From Knufia peltigerae (taxonomy: Eukaryota; Ascomycota; Eurotiomycetes; Chaetothyriales; Trichomeriaceae), in NCBI GenBank assembly GCA_030247855.1, contig JAPDRN010000061.1, positions 124,001 through 188,000 of the forward strand: a stretch of DNA of 64,000 nucleotides, written 5' to 3'. Below are positions 1 through 9,909 of this stretch, piece by piece; position 1 is the first letter of the stretch; the number at the start of each line of letters is the position of its first letter. The position numbers and the translations under genes were made by a program. The notes under the pieces were generated by a model. That model saw only the letters and a list, made by a program, of their open reading frames with translations. It was not told the origin of the DNA and searched no databases.

Positions 1-1
1 G

Positions 2-847
2 CAGGCGCTCCTGAACCAAGCCCAAATCAACCAGTGTCTCCGTTTCCTCGAATCGGACAACGTCACCAACTTCGAAGCGAGAATGGTCGCCGAGGTTCAG
101 CTCTACTGGATCATCTACGAAAAGTACATCTGCTACGACTCCGACTCCGCCGAGGTTGTCGACTCGACAGACTCCACGACGCGGGCCTTGCAGGAGTGGC
201 AAAGGGATTGGGCGGGTTTGTTCAATCAGCCGCGCTCCCAGTTCCTCCAGATGGGCTTCCACTTTGCCCATCTGCTTGCCCACTGCCAGTCGCTGAAGTC
301 GACCCCCCGCGCGACGGTGGTGATGCGGTTGCCACTCCTGATCGAAATGATCCGGCTGGCCAAATCCATCATCAGCCTCGCCATGGACACGACGGACGAA
401 CGCACCCGGCACTTGACCGACCACATATATCACGTCATCACCTTTTCCGCACTCACGCTGTGTCGGCTGGTTCATACGTACGAATCAAAACTTCGCGCAG
501 CCAGACAAGACATCGAGGCCCTTGACCTCCTCGTGATGCGACTCATCGGTTGGCTCAAGACGATTGGGCTCCCGTGTCACGCAGCACATATTCTCGGCGA
601 CGCCGTTTCTGCACAGTTCAAAAAACTACGCCCGAACTTTCAACCTGAACCACCTCAAGTCACAGACCCTGGCATTATTATCGGGGTCAGTGACGGAACG
701 TCTTGGCCCGACGACCGACGAGTATTATCAAATGACAACAACAACTTTATGTATCCCGATTTTATCGGATCCGAGTTGTTCGATGTCGACGCTTCGTCCT
801 GGCCCCAGTGGGACATGATGCTGTCTGATGCTGACATGTCCGTGTGA
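2..847 (+). CDS. C-terminal part of a Zn2Cys6-type transcription factor (partial)
   Basis: The frame is open from the first complete codon at base 2, so the gene enters from the left and only the last 281 residues are visible. They resemble the all-helical middle-homology and C-terminal region of fungal Zn2Cys6 regulators: an N-terminal QALLNQAQINQCLRFLES stretch, a tryptophan-rich EWQRDWAGLF segment and DHIYHVITFSALTLCRLV near residues 140-160. The tail is acidic, polar and Trp-containing, and ends WPQWDMMLSDADMSV, as an activation tail might. The DNA-binding Zn cluster must lie left of the window. The closest family I can recall is the PrtT/protease-regulator-like group, but this is from memory. 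No intron is needed in the visible part. It converges with the methyltransferase gene on the other strand. Confidence 0.75.
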   Translation, partial: QALLNQAQINQCLRFLESDNVTNFEARMVAEVQLYWIIYEKYICYDSDSAEVVDSTDSTTRALQEWQRDWAGLFNQPRSQFLQMGFHFAHLLAHCQSLKSTPRATVVMRLPLLIEMIRLAKSIISLAMDTTDERTRHLTDHIYHVITFSALTLCRLVHTYESKLRAARQDIEALDLLVMRLIGWLKTIGLPCHAAHILGDAVSAQFKKLRPNFQPEPPQVTDPGIIIGVSDGTSWPDDRRVLSNDNNNFMYPDFIGSELFDVDASSWPQWDMMLSDADMSV

Positions 848-1044
848 GGACGTTATACAACTGAGAAGAGAAACATAGCCCTTCGATAGAACTGATCATA
901 TAACGTACTGTGCTATTCACGGCCTTCCCTCATTCAACAATTGCAGTCACCAAACTCACACCTAAAGTCGTTGAAAGAGGAAAGATTGCAAGAATGTAAC
1001 GTATAATAGCTATATTTGGGGGCCAAGGGCGCTGTCCAAAGTTG

Positions 1045-1851
1045 TTACTTTCGACAGAGTATCCAGCCATCCAATCCAAGAATTCGACTCTCTGGTTTGG
1101 CTGCCCACTCCTTGTAGGATTTCTCGATCTCCTGGCACTCCTCTAGAGTGGTCATACCCGCCTCTCGAAACATATATCCAACTTTACTTGCACCAGCGGC
1201 GAAGTTCCTCATTGCTTCCCCAAAGTAATGCTCAGATTTTGACCCCAATTGAATCTGGCTCCATTCGAACCCTACCTCTCGCGCCCAGACGTGGCTGAAT
1301 CTCCCTGCATTCGGAACCGTGCCTTTCATGTCGCACATCTTGTACCAGATCTCTTTCTGTTTATCAAAGGCCGGGTTATGAGGCCAAAAGACCAAATCTG
1401 CAGAGTCTCCCGATGCTACAAGACCACCTGGGCGAGTCAGCTGGCGCATGTACCGCAAAACTTTCACTGGCTCGTGGATATGAAACAAGACCTGGTGGGC
1501 GTGGACAATGTTGAAGGTGTCATCTTCAAAATCTTCCAGCAGCTTGTGTGCGTCGCCGAACCTGAACTCGACGTTCTTCACACCTTGTGCCGTTGCTGCA
1601 CCCCGTGCGAGGGCAAGTTCCTTCTCCGTGACGTCGATGCCAATGACGTGGCCTTGCGGCACGAGTTGTGCAAATCCAAGGGTAATTGAGCCAGATCCAC
1701 AGCCTACATCGAGGATACTGTCCGTCGGTTTGATGAAGTCGATGAGATATGGTGCCGAGTTGGCAGCTGTGCGTCTAGCAAACGACTCGGTCAAGACGTC
1801 ATAGGGTCGCAGTTCTTGTACTCCGCGAGTCGGCTTGTCGTTGGCTGACAT
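1045..1851 (-). CDS. class I SAM-dependent methyltransferase (UbiE/COQ5-like fold)
   Basis: Single-exon protein of 268 residues. Motif I, ILDVGCGSGSITLGFA, lies near residue 46 and is followed by an acidic ribose-binding position (GIDVTEKEL) and by FGDAHKLLEDFEDDTFNIVHAHQVLFHI, the motif II-III region of Methyltransf_11/25 enzymes. The C-terminal part (FGEAMRNFAAGAS, GLDGWILCRK) is typical of fungal small-molecule methyltransferases of the 'UbiE family' whose substrates are mostly unknown. The start was put at 1851 because it immediately precedes the conserved core. An upstream in-frame extension of 100 residues (to 2151) has no domain character and reads like leader DNA. Ubiquinone synthesis is unlikely, because true Coq5 has a mitochondrial presequence. 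Confidence 0.85.
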   Translation of the reverse strand: MSANDKPTRGVQELRPYDVLTESFARRTAANSAPYLIDFIKPTDSILDVGCGSGSITLGFAQLVPQGHVIGIDVTEKELALARGAATAQGVKNVEFRFGDAHKLLEDFEDDTFNIVHAHQVLFHIHEPVKVLRYMRQLTRPGGLVASGDSADLVFWPHNPAFDKQKEIWYKMCDMKGTVPNAGRFSHVWAREVGFEWSQIQLGSKSEHYFGEAMRNFAAGASKVGYMFREAGMTTLEECQEIEKSYKEWAAKPESRILGLDGWILCRK

Positions 1852-2572
1852 GATGGCTATATTTGTCGGAAACCCAGACGAGGTTTGCAGGAAAGACGGG
1901 GCCTCAGATTGAAAATACAGATGTGAAGGAGAATGCTGGGTAGTTTCTGGACGAGGGGTTTCTGCGCATCTGTGCTTCAAGTCGAGACTTCTTATGGCTT
2001 TTACTTTTGAAGAGAGGCTTGCCGTCTTACTCACCACAAAATGGAGCCAGTTCGCCTGAATTATGCATATAATCCAACCAACGGTCTCATATTTACGCAT
2101 TGAAGCGCCTTGAGATGGGCATAGCGTTCTCCATGTCAGATTCTGAGACAACGGTTTCAGGCGTCCTGCTTCATAGTTACGAAGTAGGTCAGAAGAGTGA
2201 CAGTCTTGGAAGCAAGAATTTTGTCGACATCATCCGGCCCTGGAACCATGACGGTTCTCGTACGATACGTATCCTCACCATCCTGTCGAGCGGTCGCGAC
2301 TATAGCTTTACCCTGATCCAGATAGTATGTAGTAGAATAAGTTGATCGAGTGAAAAGATGTTGTTGTTGGAGGAAAGATAAACCCTCTAGTCAGTGGTGG
2401 ATGGCGGCACTTATTTAAAGCAGCGATGTCGAATGTCCCAACTTGGTCGGGAACAATTTATTTCCTCTGCGTGAGTTCGTCTATCGAAGAAGCTACACCA
2501 ACTGCACAGACAACAGCAGACCATTTCTTCCCAAACAGATACGCTCTCTACGTCGCCCGAAACTATTTCGAG
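1852..2572. other. divergent intergenic region
   Basis: Shared upstream region of the methyltransferase (minus) and the mL41 gene (plus). Short open frames are present, but none has family character. I see no convincing TATA element or RNA gene. Confidence 0.6.
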
Positions 2573-3064
2573 ATGGTACAACCGTCACCTCAGCTCTGCG
2601 CCCGCCTGCGCTTCACAACCAAACAAGTCGGACGTGGTTTTTATCGAGGAAACCGAACCGGCTCCAAGGGTGCGCACAACGACAGAGGAGGATACATTGT
2701 TGACTGGAGAAAGACTTCCTTCTACAATGTACCGGAGCTCGAAGGATTTCGCGTGAGTTGGACTCGTACCCATAGAAATTCTGGATGAGTTTGCTAACAT
2801 TCACAATCAAAACAGCTTGCGCCTTATGTAACGCTAGAACTGCCTGAGCCGTCTCCGAAGATCGAGCGTTTTGGCTCCAAGTACACCCCTAAGAAAGTCG
2901 ATGGGCTCGAATTTTTGCACGAGTGGAAGAGGTTGAATCCTTTTGAATATGAACACATTATCAACTTCCAGCGAGAACAAGCCGAACAGATCGCGACACA
3001 GGCAGAGGTTACGATCGATGAAAGCCCTGCACAGGCAACCAGTGGAAGCCAAAAGTCAATATAG
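2573..3064 (+). CDS. mrpl27: mitochondrial large ribosomal subunit protein mL41 (yeast Mrpl27 family)
   Basis: Two exons, 2573-2752 and 2816-3064, give 142 residues. The intron (2753-2815, 63 bp) starts GTGAGT, contains TTGCTAACAT as branch site and ends AAACAG; it falls exactly between codons. The N-terminus reads MVQPSPQLCARLRFTTKQVG and continues with a GFYRGNRTGS segment and YIVDWRKTSFYNVPEL, the signature order of fungal Mrpl27/mL41 (LTTKQ, KGNRTG, Y-I-DW-K-R-Y-VP). The second exon carries the usual C-terminal helix with EFLHEWKRLNP. The start at 2573 was chosen because fungal members begin within a few residues of the LTTKQ motif. The product is a nuclear-encoded structural protein of the mitoribosome. 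Confidence 0.88.
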
Positions 3065-4213
3065 AACGAACAGTGGAGGATAAATATGTCCCGACTGCAA
3101 CCATGACACCGAGGCAGCTTACACTGCTGTACCGAGTGGGAGACTTTCCTGCTTCGGGTTTTAGAGCAAGAATTACCTGCTCCAAGAGATTGCCATGGCT
3201 CACCGATCAGATGCCCTAGTGAAAGAGAGAAGAGGGCCACGGTTGGACAGGAGCAGTTCCAGACGGATTTTATGGGGAGGGAAAGGTGACAAGCTTCTGC
3301 GCAGTCCATCTCTACGAGAGGCATTACTGTCGACAATGTCGTCCCGACTACTTTCTACAATCCTAAGCTTACACCACAGAAGTACACATCCTGGGATCGG
3401 CACTGCGTGTGGAGGGGGCGAACACTTCCTCGGCTTTGATGAATTCCGACATCTGCTCAACGTAGGGTTTGTGGCACAGCCTCGGAATCTCATCTGGTTC
3501 CGCAGTCTACCATTACCCTGCCGACTGGTACGGAAGTCCCGGAGGTCACACTGTGTATCGGGAAGTCAAAAGCTGTCTTGTGTATCAACGCTGAACCACA
3601 CCAGCGACTAAGATTCACTTCATATCAGCCATGGACGCGGTACTATGGATATCCCTACTGCATTCGAGCTGGTCAGATCTTATCGTCACATAAATTTACG
3701 GTCATACAAATATGACCATGGTATATCGTGCTCATGAATGCTATATCTCTTAGATATCCACTCTCTGTTCAAGAATCAATCTCTTCGCTTCAAATCTAAA
3801 TTGTGATGGCTCATCTCACACTTCGCACGTGACTAGACTAAATTGGCGAGTTTCGTAGCTTAATCGAGTCAATGCTTGGCATGAGCCGGTGACATGATGT
3901 TTGCCTCGTCGAACAAAACCTCAACTTTAACTCTTGTTGAGTGACACCCACTTCTCTCCTTTCCCAACGATACGATACTCCGATCGGACAGCAAGAGTCG
4001 CAACTGGACCGTGCCTAGATCTTGTCTGCATCGAGGTTGTGAACTCGGTTCTCTCCCACCTCAAGCATGACTCAATAGTCGATAGGCAGCGACCGCGTGC
4101 GACATGAGAAAACTTCACGACTGGCAGCTTGGGGGTGTCTTTCGATCCGTCACAACGGCGGATCGCCCCTTTTCTTATTCCTGAATTACTTTACCTGGCG
4201 TAGCTAGACGGCC
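3065..4213. other. intergenic region, possibly with decayed coding DNA
   Basis: There is no gene with an intact frame. The part up to about 3715 has longer open stretches on the plus strand than expected (see the entry at 3443). The part from 3720 to 4213 looks like ordinary spacer and promoter of the Tfb1 gene. Confidence 0.5.
3443..3715 (+). pseudogene. possible relic coding stretch of unknown family
   Basis: About 90 codons are open without any ATG start. The translation has a protein-like composition, including VTLCIGKSKAVLCINAEPH and YQPWTRYYGYPYCIRAGQ. Upstream frames at 3103-3230 and 3195-3611 also look partly coding but are not joined by clear splice sites. I do not recognise the family; it may be chance. 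Confidence 0.2.
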
Positions 4214-6112
4214 ATGGCGCCACCACAGGGACTGACATCGTATAAAAAACAGTCTGGATTGCTGGCTATATCGAAGGATCGTAAATCAGTATCATGGACG
4301 CCAGCCCAACCGCCAGACTCCGCCCCGAGCCTGGTAATATCCGCGGGAAACATTACCAACCTTCAACAAACGCCGGAATCCAATCCTAAAGTCATGTTAA
4401 AGGTCTTCGTCCAAGATCCAGGACAGTCAGACCCGGTCGCTCATGTCTTCACATTCACATCCAAAGGTGACCCCAGAGGTGAAGCCAATGCGATCAAGGA
4501 TGCTTTGGCGAACGTGATCCAGGCGCAGAAAGCCGCGCAAAATGCCACGGCCGCCTCGGGCGGACAATCTGCCGCCATGACTATCGCCAACACAGTCTCG
4601 GGTGCTGGTCGAGGCAGCACTCTCTGGGAAGACGATGAGAGATTGAAAACCGATGTCAGACTCCAGCAGTCGCTCATGCAAGAAGATCACGCCCTCCAAA
4701 GGACGTTCATAGAGGCACTCAGTCTCAAGCCCGAGTCGATTTCGACAACTCAATTCACAGCACAGTTCTGGTCATCCCGAGTCCACCTCCTCCGCGCGCA
4801 TGCAATCGCCCAAAATCAAGGACGTGGGAAGTACAATGTCTTTTCGGAACTACGGCGCGAGGACGGCGGCACGAAGCTGTCCCTGACGCAAGACCACGTA
4901 CGGGCCATTTTCGAGCAGTATCCAGTGATGCGCATGATCTACGATGAAGTTGTGCCGCAAAAGTGCAAATCGGAAGTCGAGTTCTGGTCTCGCTTCTTTC
5001 AGAGTCAGTTGTATATGAAGCTTCGGGGACTCAAATTTGATCCAGCAAAGGAATCCAGGGACAAGTATCTCGACACCGAGGAGTACCTGAATCATCCCGA
5101 GTTGACTGGCTTGCGGGCGACGAGTGCGGAGATGCATATTCCTAAATTTATCGATCTCGAGGGCAACGAGGAGAACCATAGTCAGCGTCAAGGCAACCGC
5201 CCCGATAACGAATTGCGTGCCACGGCGCTGGACAAGGCCCCTATCATACGGAGATTGAATGCCCTGAGTGAGAAGCTCATGGCCACGGTGCGGCCAAACG
5301 ATGTCGACGCCTCTGCGCCGATTGGCATGACGGAAACGACGTATGAACAACTTCGACTGCGCGATCTCAGTGGTGACCCGGAGCAGGAGCGGATCATCTT
5401 GAACATCCGCGACCAAAGCCGTTTCTTTGCAGACAAGGACCCCGAAAAGACCGTGATGAATGGCGTGAGCTCAAACCCATTCCGGAAAATCGATCCTGCC
5501 AAGGCAATTCAGGAAATCTGCGGCGATTTGGCCACTCATTTCCCCAGGCCCGGAGATGGTGTCGTTCCTATTGAACCGTTCGAGGACGAAGACGAGGACA
5601 TGGACGACGATGCATCATCAAAGGCGGAGAGTGGATCAGCTCTCGCGTCAAAGCACATCATGTCTCTCATCCAAGCGCACCGAGACCAGACGAGCGAAGT
5701 CGACCAGGCCAGTGGGTTGAGCACGGCGATCCACGATCGACTGACGCTGACGCAAGCCACGACGATTGAATTTCTTCGACAATTTTGGAACGCCTTTTTG
5801 TCCGGTGACCCGGGTCGTGCGAGCGAAATCGCCAGTCTCGTGGAGAGTCTCAACCGCGCTCTGGACAGGATCAATGTGATTGCCGACGACGCGGAAAGGG
5901 AGAAAAAGGACCACGTGCGGGCGCAAGAGAAGGCCTTGGAAGAGCGGTTTCGAAAGACTGGCAGACGGCATAGATTGGACCACGCGGCGATCAAGGGCGG
6001 TGGGGCCGTGGTCAAGCAGTTGCTCGGTCCGATCATCAAGAGCTTGGCAAACGCCGTCCAGAGGTATAGACAGGCGTTTGAAGAGCAGACGAGGGGGTCG
6101 GGAAATGGTTGA
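4214..6112 (+). CDS. tfb1: TFIIH core subunit Tfb1 (p62), PH and BSD domains
   Basis: Single-exon protein of 632 residues, the size of fungal Tfb1. Residues 1-110 match the TFIIH p62 N-terminal PH domain, with its short LLAISKDRKSVSWTP start and a VFVQDPGQ-HVFTF core. Two BSD-type helical regions follow: about 140-200, with FTAQFWSSRVHLLRAHA, and about 223-273, with QYPVMRMIYDEVVP and VEFWSRFFQSQLYMK carrying the paired FW/RFF aromatic signature. An acidic stretch (EDEDEDMDDD) lies near 455-468 and is followed by helical C-terminal segments ending in a basic region. The protein scaffolds TFIIH in nucleotide excision repair and RNA polymerase II initiation, and its PH domain binds acidic activators and repair factors. 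The start has ATG in a CCATGG context. Confidence 0.93.
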   Translation: MAPPQGLTSYKKQSGLLAISKDRKSVSWTPAQPPDSAPSLVISAGNITNLQQTPESNPKVMLKVFVQDPGQSDPVAHVFTFTSKGDPRGEANAIKDALANVIQAQKAAQNATAASGGQSAAMTIANTVSGAGRGSTLWEDDERLKTDVRLQQSLMQEDHALQRTFIEALSLKPESISTTQFTAQFWSSRVHLLRAHAIAQNQGRGKYNVFSELRREDGGTKLSLTQDHVRAIFEQYPVMRMIYDEVVPQKCKSEVEFWSRFFQSQLYMKLRGLKFDPAKESRDKYLDTEEYLNHPELTGLRATSAEMHIPKFIDLEGNEENHSQRQGNRPDNELRATALDKAPIIRRLNALSEKLMATVRPNDVDASAPIGMTETTYEQLRLRDLSGDPEQERIILNIRDQSRFFADKDPEKTVMNGVSSNPFRKIDPAKAIQEICGDLATHFPRPGDGVVPIEPFEDEDEDMDDDASSKAESGSALASKHIMSLIQAHRDQTSEVDQASGLSTAIHDRLTLTQATTIEFLRQFWNAFLSGDPGRASEIASLVESLNRALDRINVIADDAEREKKDHVRAQEKALEERFRKTGRRHRLDHAAIKGGGAVVKQLLGPIIKSLANAVQRYRQAFEEQTRGSGNG

Positions 6113-7051
6113 AAGACGACTACTTGATCCGAAGGGACGTCAAAGTCAATTTGCCCCCCTGATATATCGGCCCATGTTATCTTCTGCGATAGACCTTCGC
6201 GCAGAGGGTCACCGACGCCAGAGCAGCTCCTTCAAAAGTCTCGAGGAAAGGAAAAAGCGGTTGACTGGACAGTGGATTATCCTTGACATAGAAATCGGAC
6301 GACTGGCAGTGAACGAAGAGAAGATTAGGGGGCTCATCGGGGATCAACACAGTATTCTGTGATGGATATATATGTCGCTTAGCTCGAGCAGCAAGATGCA
6401 GGGCTTTGCTCCCGAGGTACGGGGTATCGAGAAGGTCATATCGCAAGCGATTGAGGTCTAATGCCGTTCCGAAGACAGAGAGAGCTCTTGGATATCATCG
6501 TATCACTGGGACGGGGATTTTTGGCATCTCTGCACGAAAGAAGGTTCGTCTTGGTATGGGGGAGATCTACAGAGGAAAACACCTCCTCCATCCTTGGAGG
6601 CGTCTATTCTTTGTACCTTTGTGGCAACTCGGTGGAATCAGTTGCGCAGGTTCCCATGGTCCGTGTGTGTGAGACAACATTAGACAGATCTTGGGGGAGT
6701 TTTTTGATTTTTTTACGACAGAGATGGATAGATGGATTCAATGGTCAAATCGGCTCCGTACCTAGGGGTTCATTAAATGGTAATAATAAATGTATCTTAT
6801 GCGAAGTACATTTTTTCATACATCATTCTATATCCTCCTGATGGTCGTTATGCTGAGGACCATACGAATGACACCAGGGCTTTTCTTTTGGTGTTCACAG
6901 ACGTCTACGTACTATGCTGGCCATTCATTCCCCTACATGTATATATCAGACAATTAGCCATCACGTATTTTGGCACAAGTATCCAAAAAAACACCAAGGG
7001 AGGATGTTGATCTGTGTTGTTTTAACCTTGGCCTATTGAACTTGTTCTTCT
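6113..7051. other. convergent intergenic region
   Basis: This lies between the 3' ends of the Tfb1 and Dsc2-like genes. It is AT-rich towards 6780-7000. I see nothing beyond chance frames and presumed 3' UTR. Confidence 0.6.
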
Positions 7052-7957
7052 TCAAGAACCCGTAAAATATCCCAAGATCTGCCTCCCAAACCCTCTCCTC
7101 TCGTCCTGTCCACCGCTCGTGGCGTTGTTGACATTATCACTCACGTTCCTCATCCCGTCTGCCGAACTGCCTTCCTCCTCCAATCGTCTCCTCAACCCTT
7201 CGTACTGTCCACGACGGCCCTCTTTGCGCGAACTCGTCTCCCCTACCATCCAAGGTGGTACCCTCCACCTTCCCAGGCCTGCCGGTAGGATCTCACCCAT
7301 CCAGGCGCTCCCTATCGTCCAACCCACCGCGGCCGGCAAGAGTTGATAAGGGAATTGACTCAGGGCCAACTGAGCCGCCAGGACGTACGTAGTCGTCTTG
7401 TCACTGAGAATTATATTGTTTATACCACCTCCTAATCCGCCAGCACCTCCATTCGGTGGTGATTGTGACTGTGACGATGTCTCTCCTTCGCCCGCGGTGC
7501 TCGTACTGGTGACAATCTTCCACCGATATAAACGCGGAACCTCATCGGCCCAAGCACTCAACGCGGCAAAAACAACCGCCACCGAACCCGCAGGCAGATA
7601 ATTGTAGACGCCAAAAGTCGCGACTTTGAGCAAGACCGTGAAGGTCGGCAAGAGGAGAATATTGAGAGCGACCGCGACCACCACGAAACTGGCGTATTTC
7701 CTACTCCCCCACAACCTTTCTAGGACTCGGAAATGGTACAATAGGGCGGTGGAGAAGAGGAGTTCGGTGGAAGAGGTGTGCGACAGTTGGAAAGTCAACA
7801 GACGCGAGAATTGTAGGTAAGGCCAGAGGTGGGGGGCGGGTTTGACGGAGACGAGGTGCTTGATATCCAGAACCGAAGTGAGGATGGAGGCGCCGACCGA
7901 CCAAAAAATCAGGAACCGAGACACGGGGGCGTGGGTGAAGCCGGACGTCGTGACCAT
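7052..7957 (-). CDS. dsc2: rhomboid-family pseudoprotease, Dsc2/UBAC2-like (DSC E3 ligase subunit)
   Basis: Single-exon protein of 301 residues. The N-terminus MVTTSGFTHAPVSRFLIF and the following hydrophobic helices (SRLLTFQLSHTSSTELLFS, LERLWGSRKYASFVVVAV, YLPAGSVAVVFAALSAW, YVLAAQLALSQFPYQLLPAAVGW) match fungal Dsc2 (DscB), the derlin/rhomboid-like subunit of the Golgi Dsc E3 ubiquitin ligase that enables SREBP cleavage. The catalytic GxSG serine motif of active rhomboids is missing, as expected for this subunit. The C-terminal tail (RRGQYEGLRRRLEEEG ... GFGRQILGYF) is short, and a UBA domain is not obvious. The start at 7957 gives the family N-terminus. An upstream extension to 8113 crosses a GGT repeat (about 7966-7983) and is taken as 5' UTR. 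Confidence 0.75.
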   Translation of the reverse strand: MVTTSGFTHAPVSRFLIFWSVGASILTSVLDIKHLVSVKPAPHLWPYLQFSRLLTFQLSHTSSTELLFSTALLYHFRVLERLWGSRKYASFVVVAVALNILLLPTFTVLLKVATFGVYNYLPAGSVAVVFAALSAWADEVPRLYRWKIVTSTSTAGEGETSSQSQSPPNGGAGGLGGGINNIILSDKTTTYVLAAQLALSQFPYQLLPAAVGWTIGSAWMGEILPAGLGRWRVPPWMVGETSSRKEGRRGQYEGLRRRLEEEGSSADGMRNVSDNVNNATSGGQDERRGFGRQILGYFTGS

Positions 7958-8528
7958 TTTTTCGTTGGTGGTGGTGGTGGTGGTGTGGGCATTGCACCAC
8001 ACAGAGTGCGGATGGAACAAAGAACCTCTTTTTGCTTTGCTTTGCCTCTCGGACTGTCTAATGTACTCGCAAAACGTCCAAGCACTCGTTGCTGTACGAG
8101 GTACAGGGTACAAAGTGCAATGTGTATGTGAAAAGTATGCGGTAGAAAGTACGAGGCTGTACGGACTAGGTGTAGAAAAGCATTGGAAATATTACTGGAC
8201 AGATTTGGGCTTCTTCACATGCCGAGACAGATGAGGCGGGGGCGGAGTATTGTTCGTCTATTTATTCATTAATACTACAACTCTCTTCCAACTCCCAACA
8301 TCTCCTCCGATATTGCTCTACCCATGTGGTCACATCCTCTTGCAAAGCCGCAATGGCACCATATTCGTCTTTCCCAGCACTTTTGAATGGCACCTCTAAA
8401 TATGACATCGATGGTCAATGGAAGTTCACCTGCGATCAGCCAGGCTTTTCTAATGTCAAGCAATCTGGGTATCTCAAATTACCCACTTGCGCTTCACATA
8501 CGCAAAGTAGGATAGATATCCAAGCCTA
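7958..8528. other. intergenic region
   Basis: This is the promoter side of the Dsc2-like gene and the 3' side of the DUF1295 gene. A short (GGT)n run sits at about 7966-7983. I see nothing else. Confidence 0.6.
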
Positions 8529-9573
8529 CTACAGCTTGGGAAAGAACATGGGCGTTTCCTTCTTCCATTTCTGGTAGTCCGCACGATCGCCGTACTTCTT
8601 GTCGTATTTACTCTCGCTGAGAGGAATCCCTGACACCTTGAAAAGCAACAAGGTCACAAAGGCTGGGCTGATACCTGCGGCGACGAGGGCGATTGCTTTT
8701 CCCGTCAGTCCACCAGCCAATCCCATTCCAACCACTCCAGCCTTCGATGCAAGAACGCCAGCTGACATGGTAGCAATTCCTGTCCACAAGGTACTTTCTC
8801 CAAAATAATTTGGGTGTCGACTCTTGCCCCAAAGACCTCTGGTGAGGAAGTCCTCGTCATGTTTCTTCTCCTTCTTCTCCTGTGACCACTTGCTCTTCTG
8901 TCTGTCAGCAGTAACCTCGAAGCTCATTCCACCGACGTAGAGCAGAACACCAATCAAGTCAGTGACCGACACGGCTCCTCCGAGAGCAGCGAAGGTGGAA
9001 GAAGGCAGCGAGTTGATGGCTAGGACGGGCAATAAGCAGAGGGACACCCATGTCGCTTGTGCAAAGAAAGCCACAGCGAACTTGGGAGGTGAGTTGCGGA
9101 TGTCCTTGAAGCGGGAATCTTCGCCGTCGGAGAGAATGCGGGTGAAGAGATATGTTCCCACTGCCATGCGGTTAGCCAATTGCCAAAATGTTTTCCTCTT
9201 CCACGTTGATTTACGCACATCGAGAAGCCCAGAAGCTTACTGCGGCGCTCAAGAATACCTGTCTCCAATTGAAACCGTAAGGACCACCTGTCCCCTGGAG
9301 AGCCTTCAGAAGGCTAGGCCATGCTGGTTTCGGCTGTCCTGCCAGTGCTGCCGCTGTTCTGGCACGTAGAGCAGGAAGATACAGGCTCAAGGCCGTGCAT
9401 GAGAGATAAGTCAATGAGCCCGAAAGGTCGTAGAATCGCTCGGATCCAGCTATTATGGAGGGTATAGCTACAGCTGCTTGGATACCAAATGCAAGACCAA
9501 CTGATGGAACGAGATTTCGCAAAAAGGGGTTGCGGAAGTTGGACGCAGCCAGAAGGGACTGCAACAAAGGCAT
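8529..9573 (-). CDS. DUF1295 (steroid 5-alpha-reductase-like) membrane protein
   Basis: Two exons, 9573-9219 and 9160-8529, give 328 residues. The intron (9161-9218, 58 bp) starts GTGCGT, has GGCTAAC as branch site and ends GGCAG. It joins FWASR to LGTYLFTRIL within a split Leu codon. The DUF1295 signature is clear: GGMSFEVTADRQKSKWSQEKK and GLWGKSRHPNYFGESTLWTG, the cofactor-binding end shared with isoprenylcysteine methyltransferases and 5-alpha-reductases. At least five hydrophobic segments are present. Close homologues in fungi are uncharacterised; a role in sterol or lipid reduction is inferred from the fold only. It is divergently arranged with DPH1 across 336 bp. Confidence 0.87.
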
Positions 9574-9909
9574 GATGGGGTAGATTAGAGGTGTGTCGAC
9601 GGGGTGATAGCGAAACGTCGTGCCTTTACTGCAACCTACCGGACTTTATAGCATCTTGAGGGTTAATAAGACACGTCAGTGCTCATCCAAGACGCAGTCG
9701 TGCTCGAAAGTCTGAATCTATTTCATGTGAAATGAAGTGCAGAGGAAAAATGTATGACGCCATCATCAAAACAGTTTCGGACTGAAATTTCTCCGCATTT
9801 CCGATGGCGAGACTTTTTGGAGACAAACGAAGATCGTCGACGAATTTTGAGATGCCACCAACAAGTCTTGTCCAGCCCAAGATCGACAAGTCACGGTACC
9901 CAGGTAGAC
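9574..9909. other. divergent promoter region
   Basis: 336 bp between the starts of the DUF1295 gene and DPH1. I see no distinctive element. Confidence 0.6.

Noticed and set aside
1852..2151. N-terminal extension of the methyltransferase
   Set aside because: 100 residues without domain or targeting character. The ATG at 1851 begins the conserved core.
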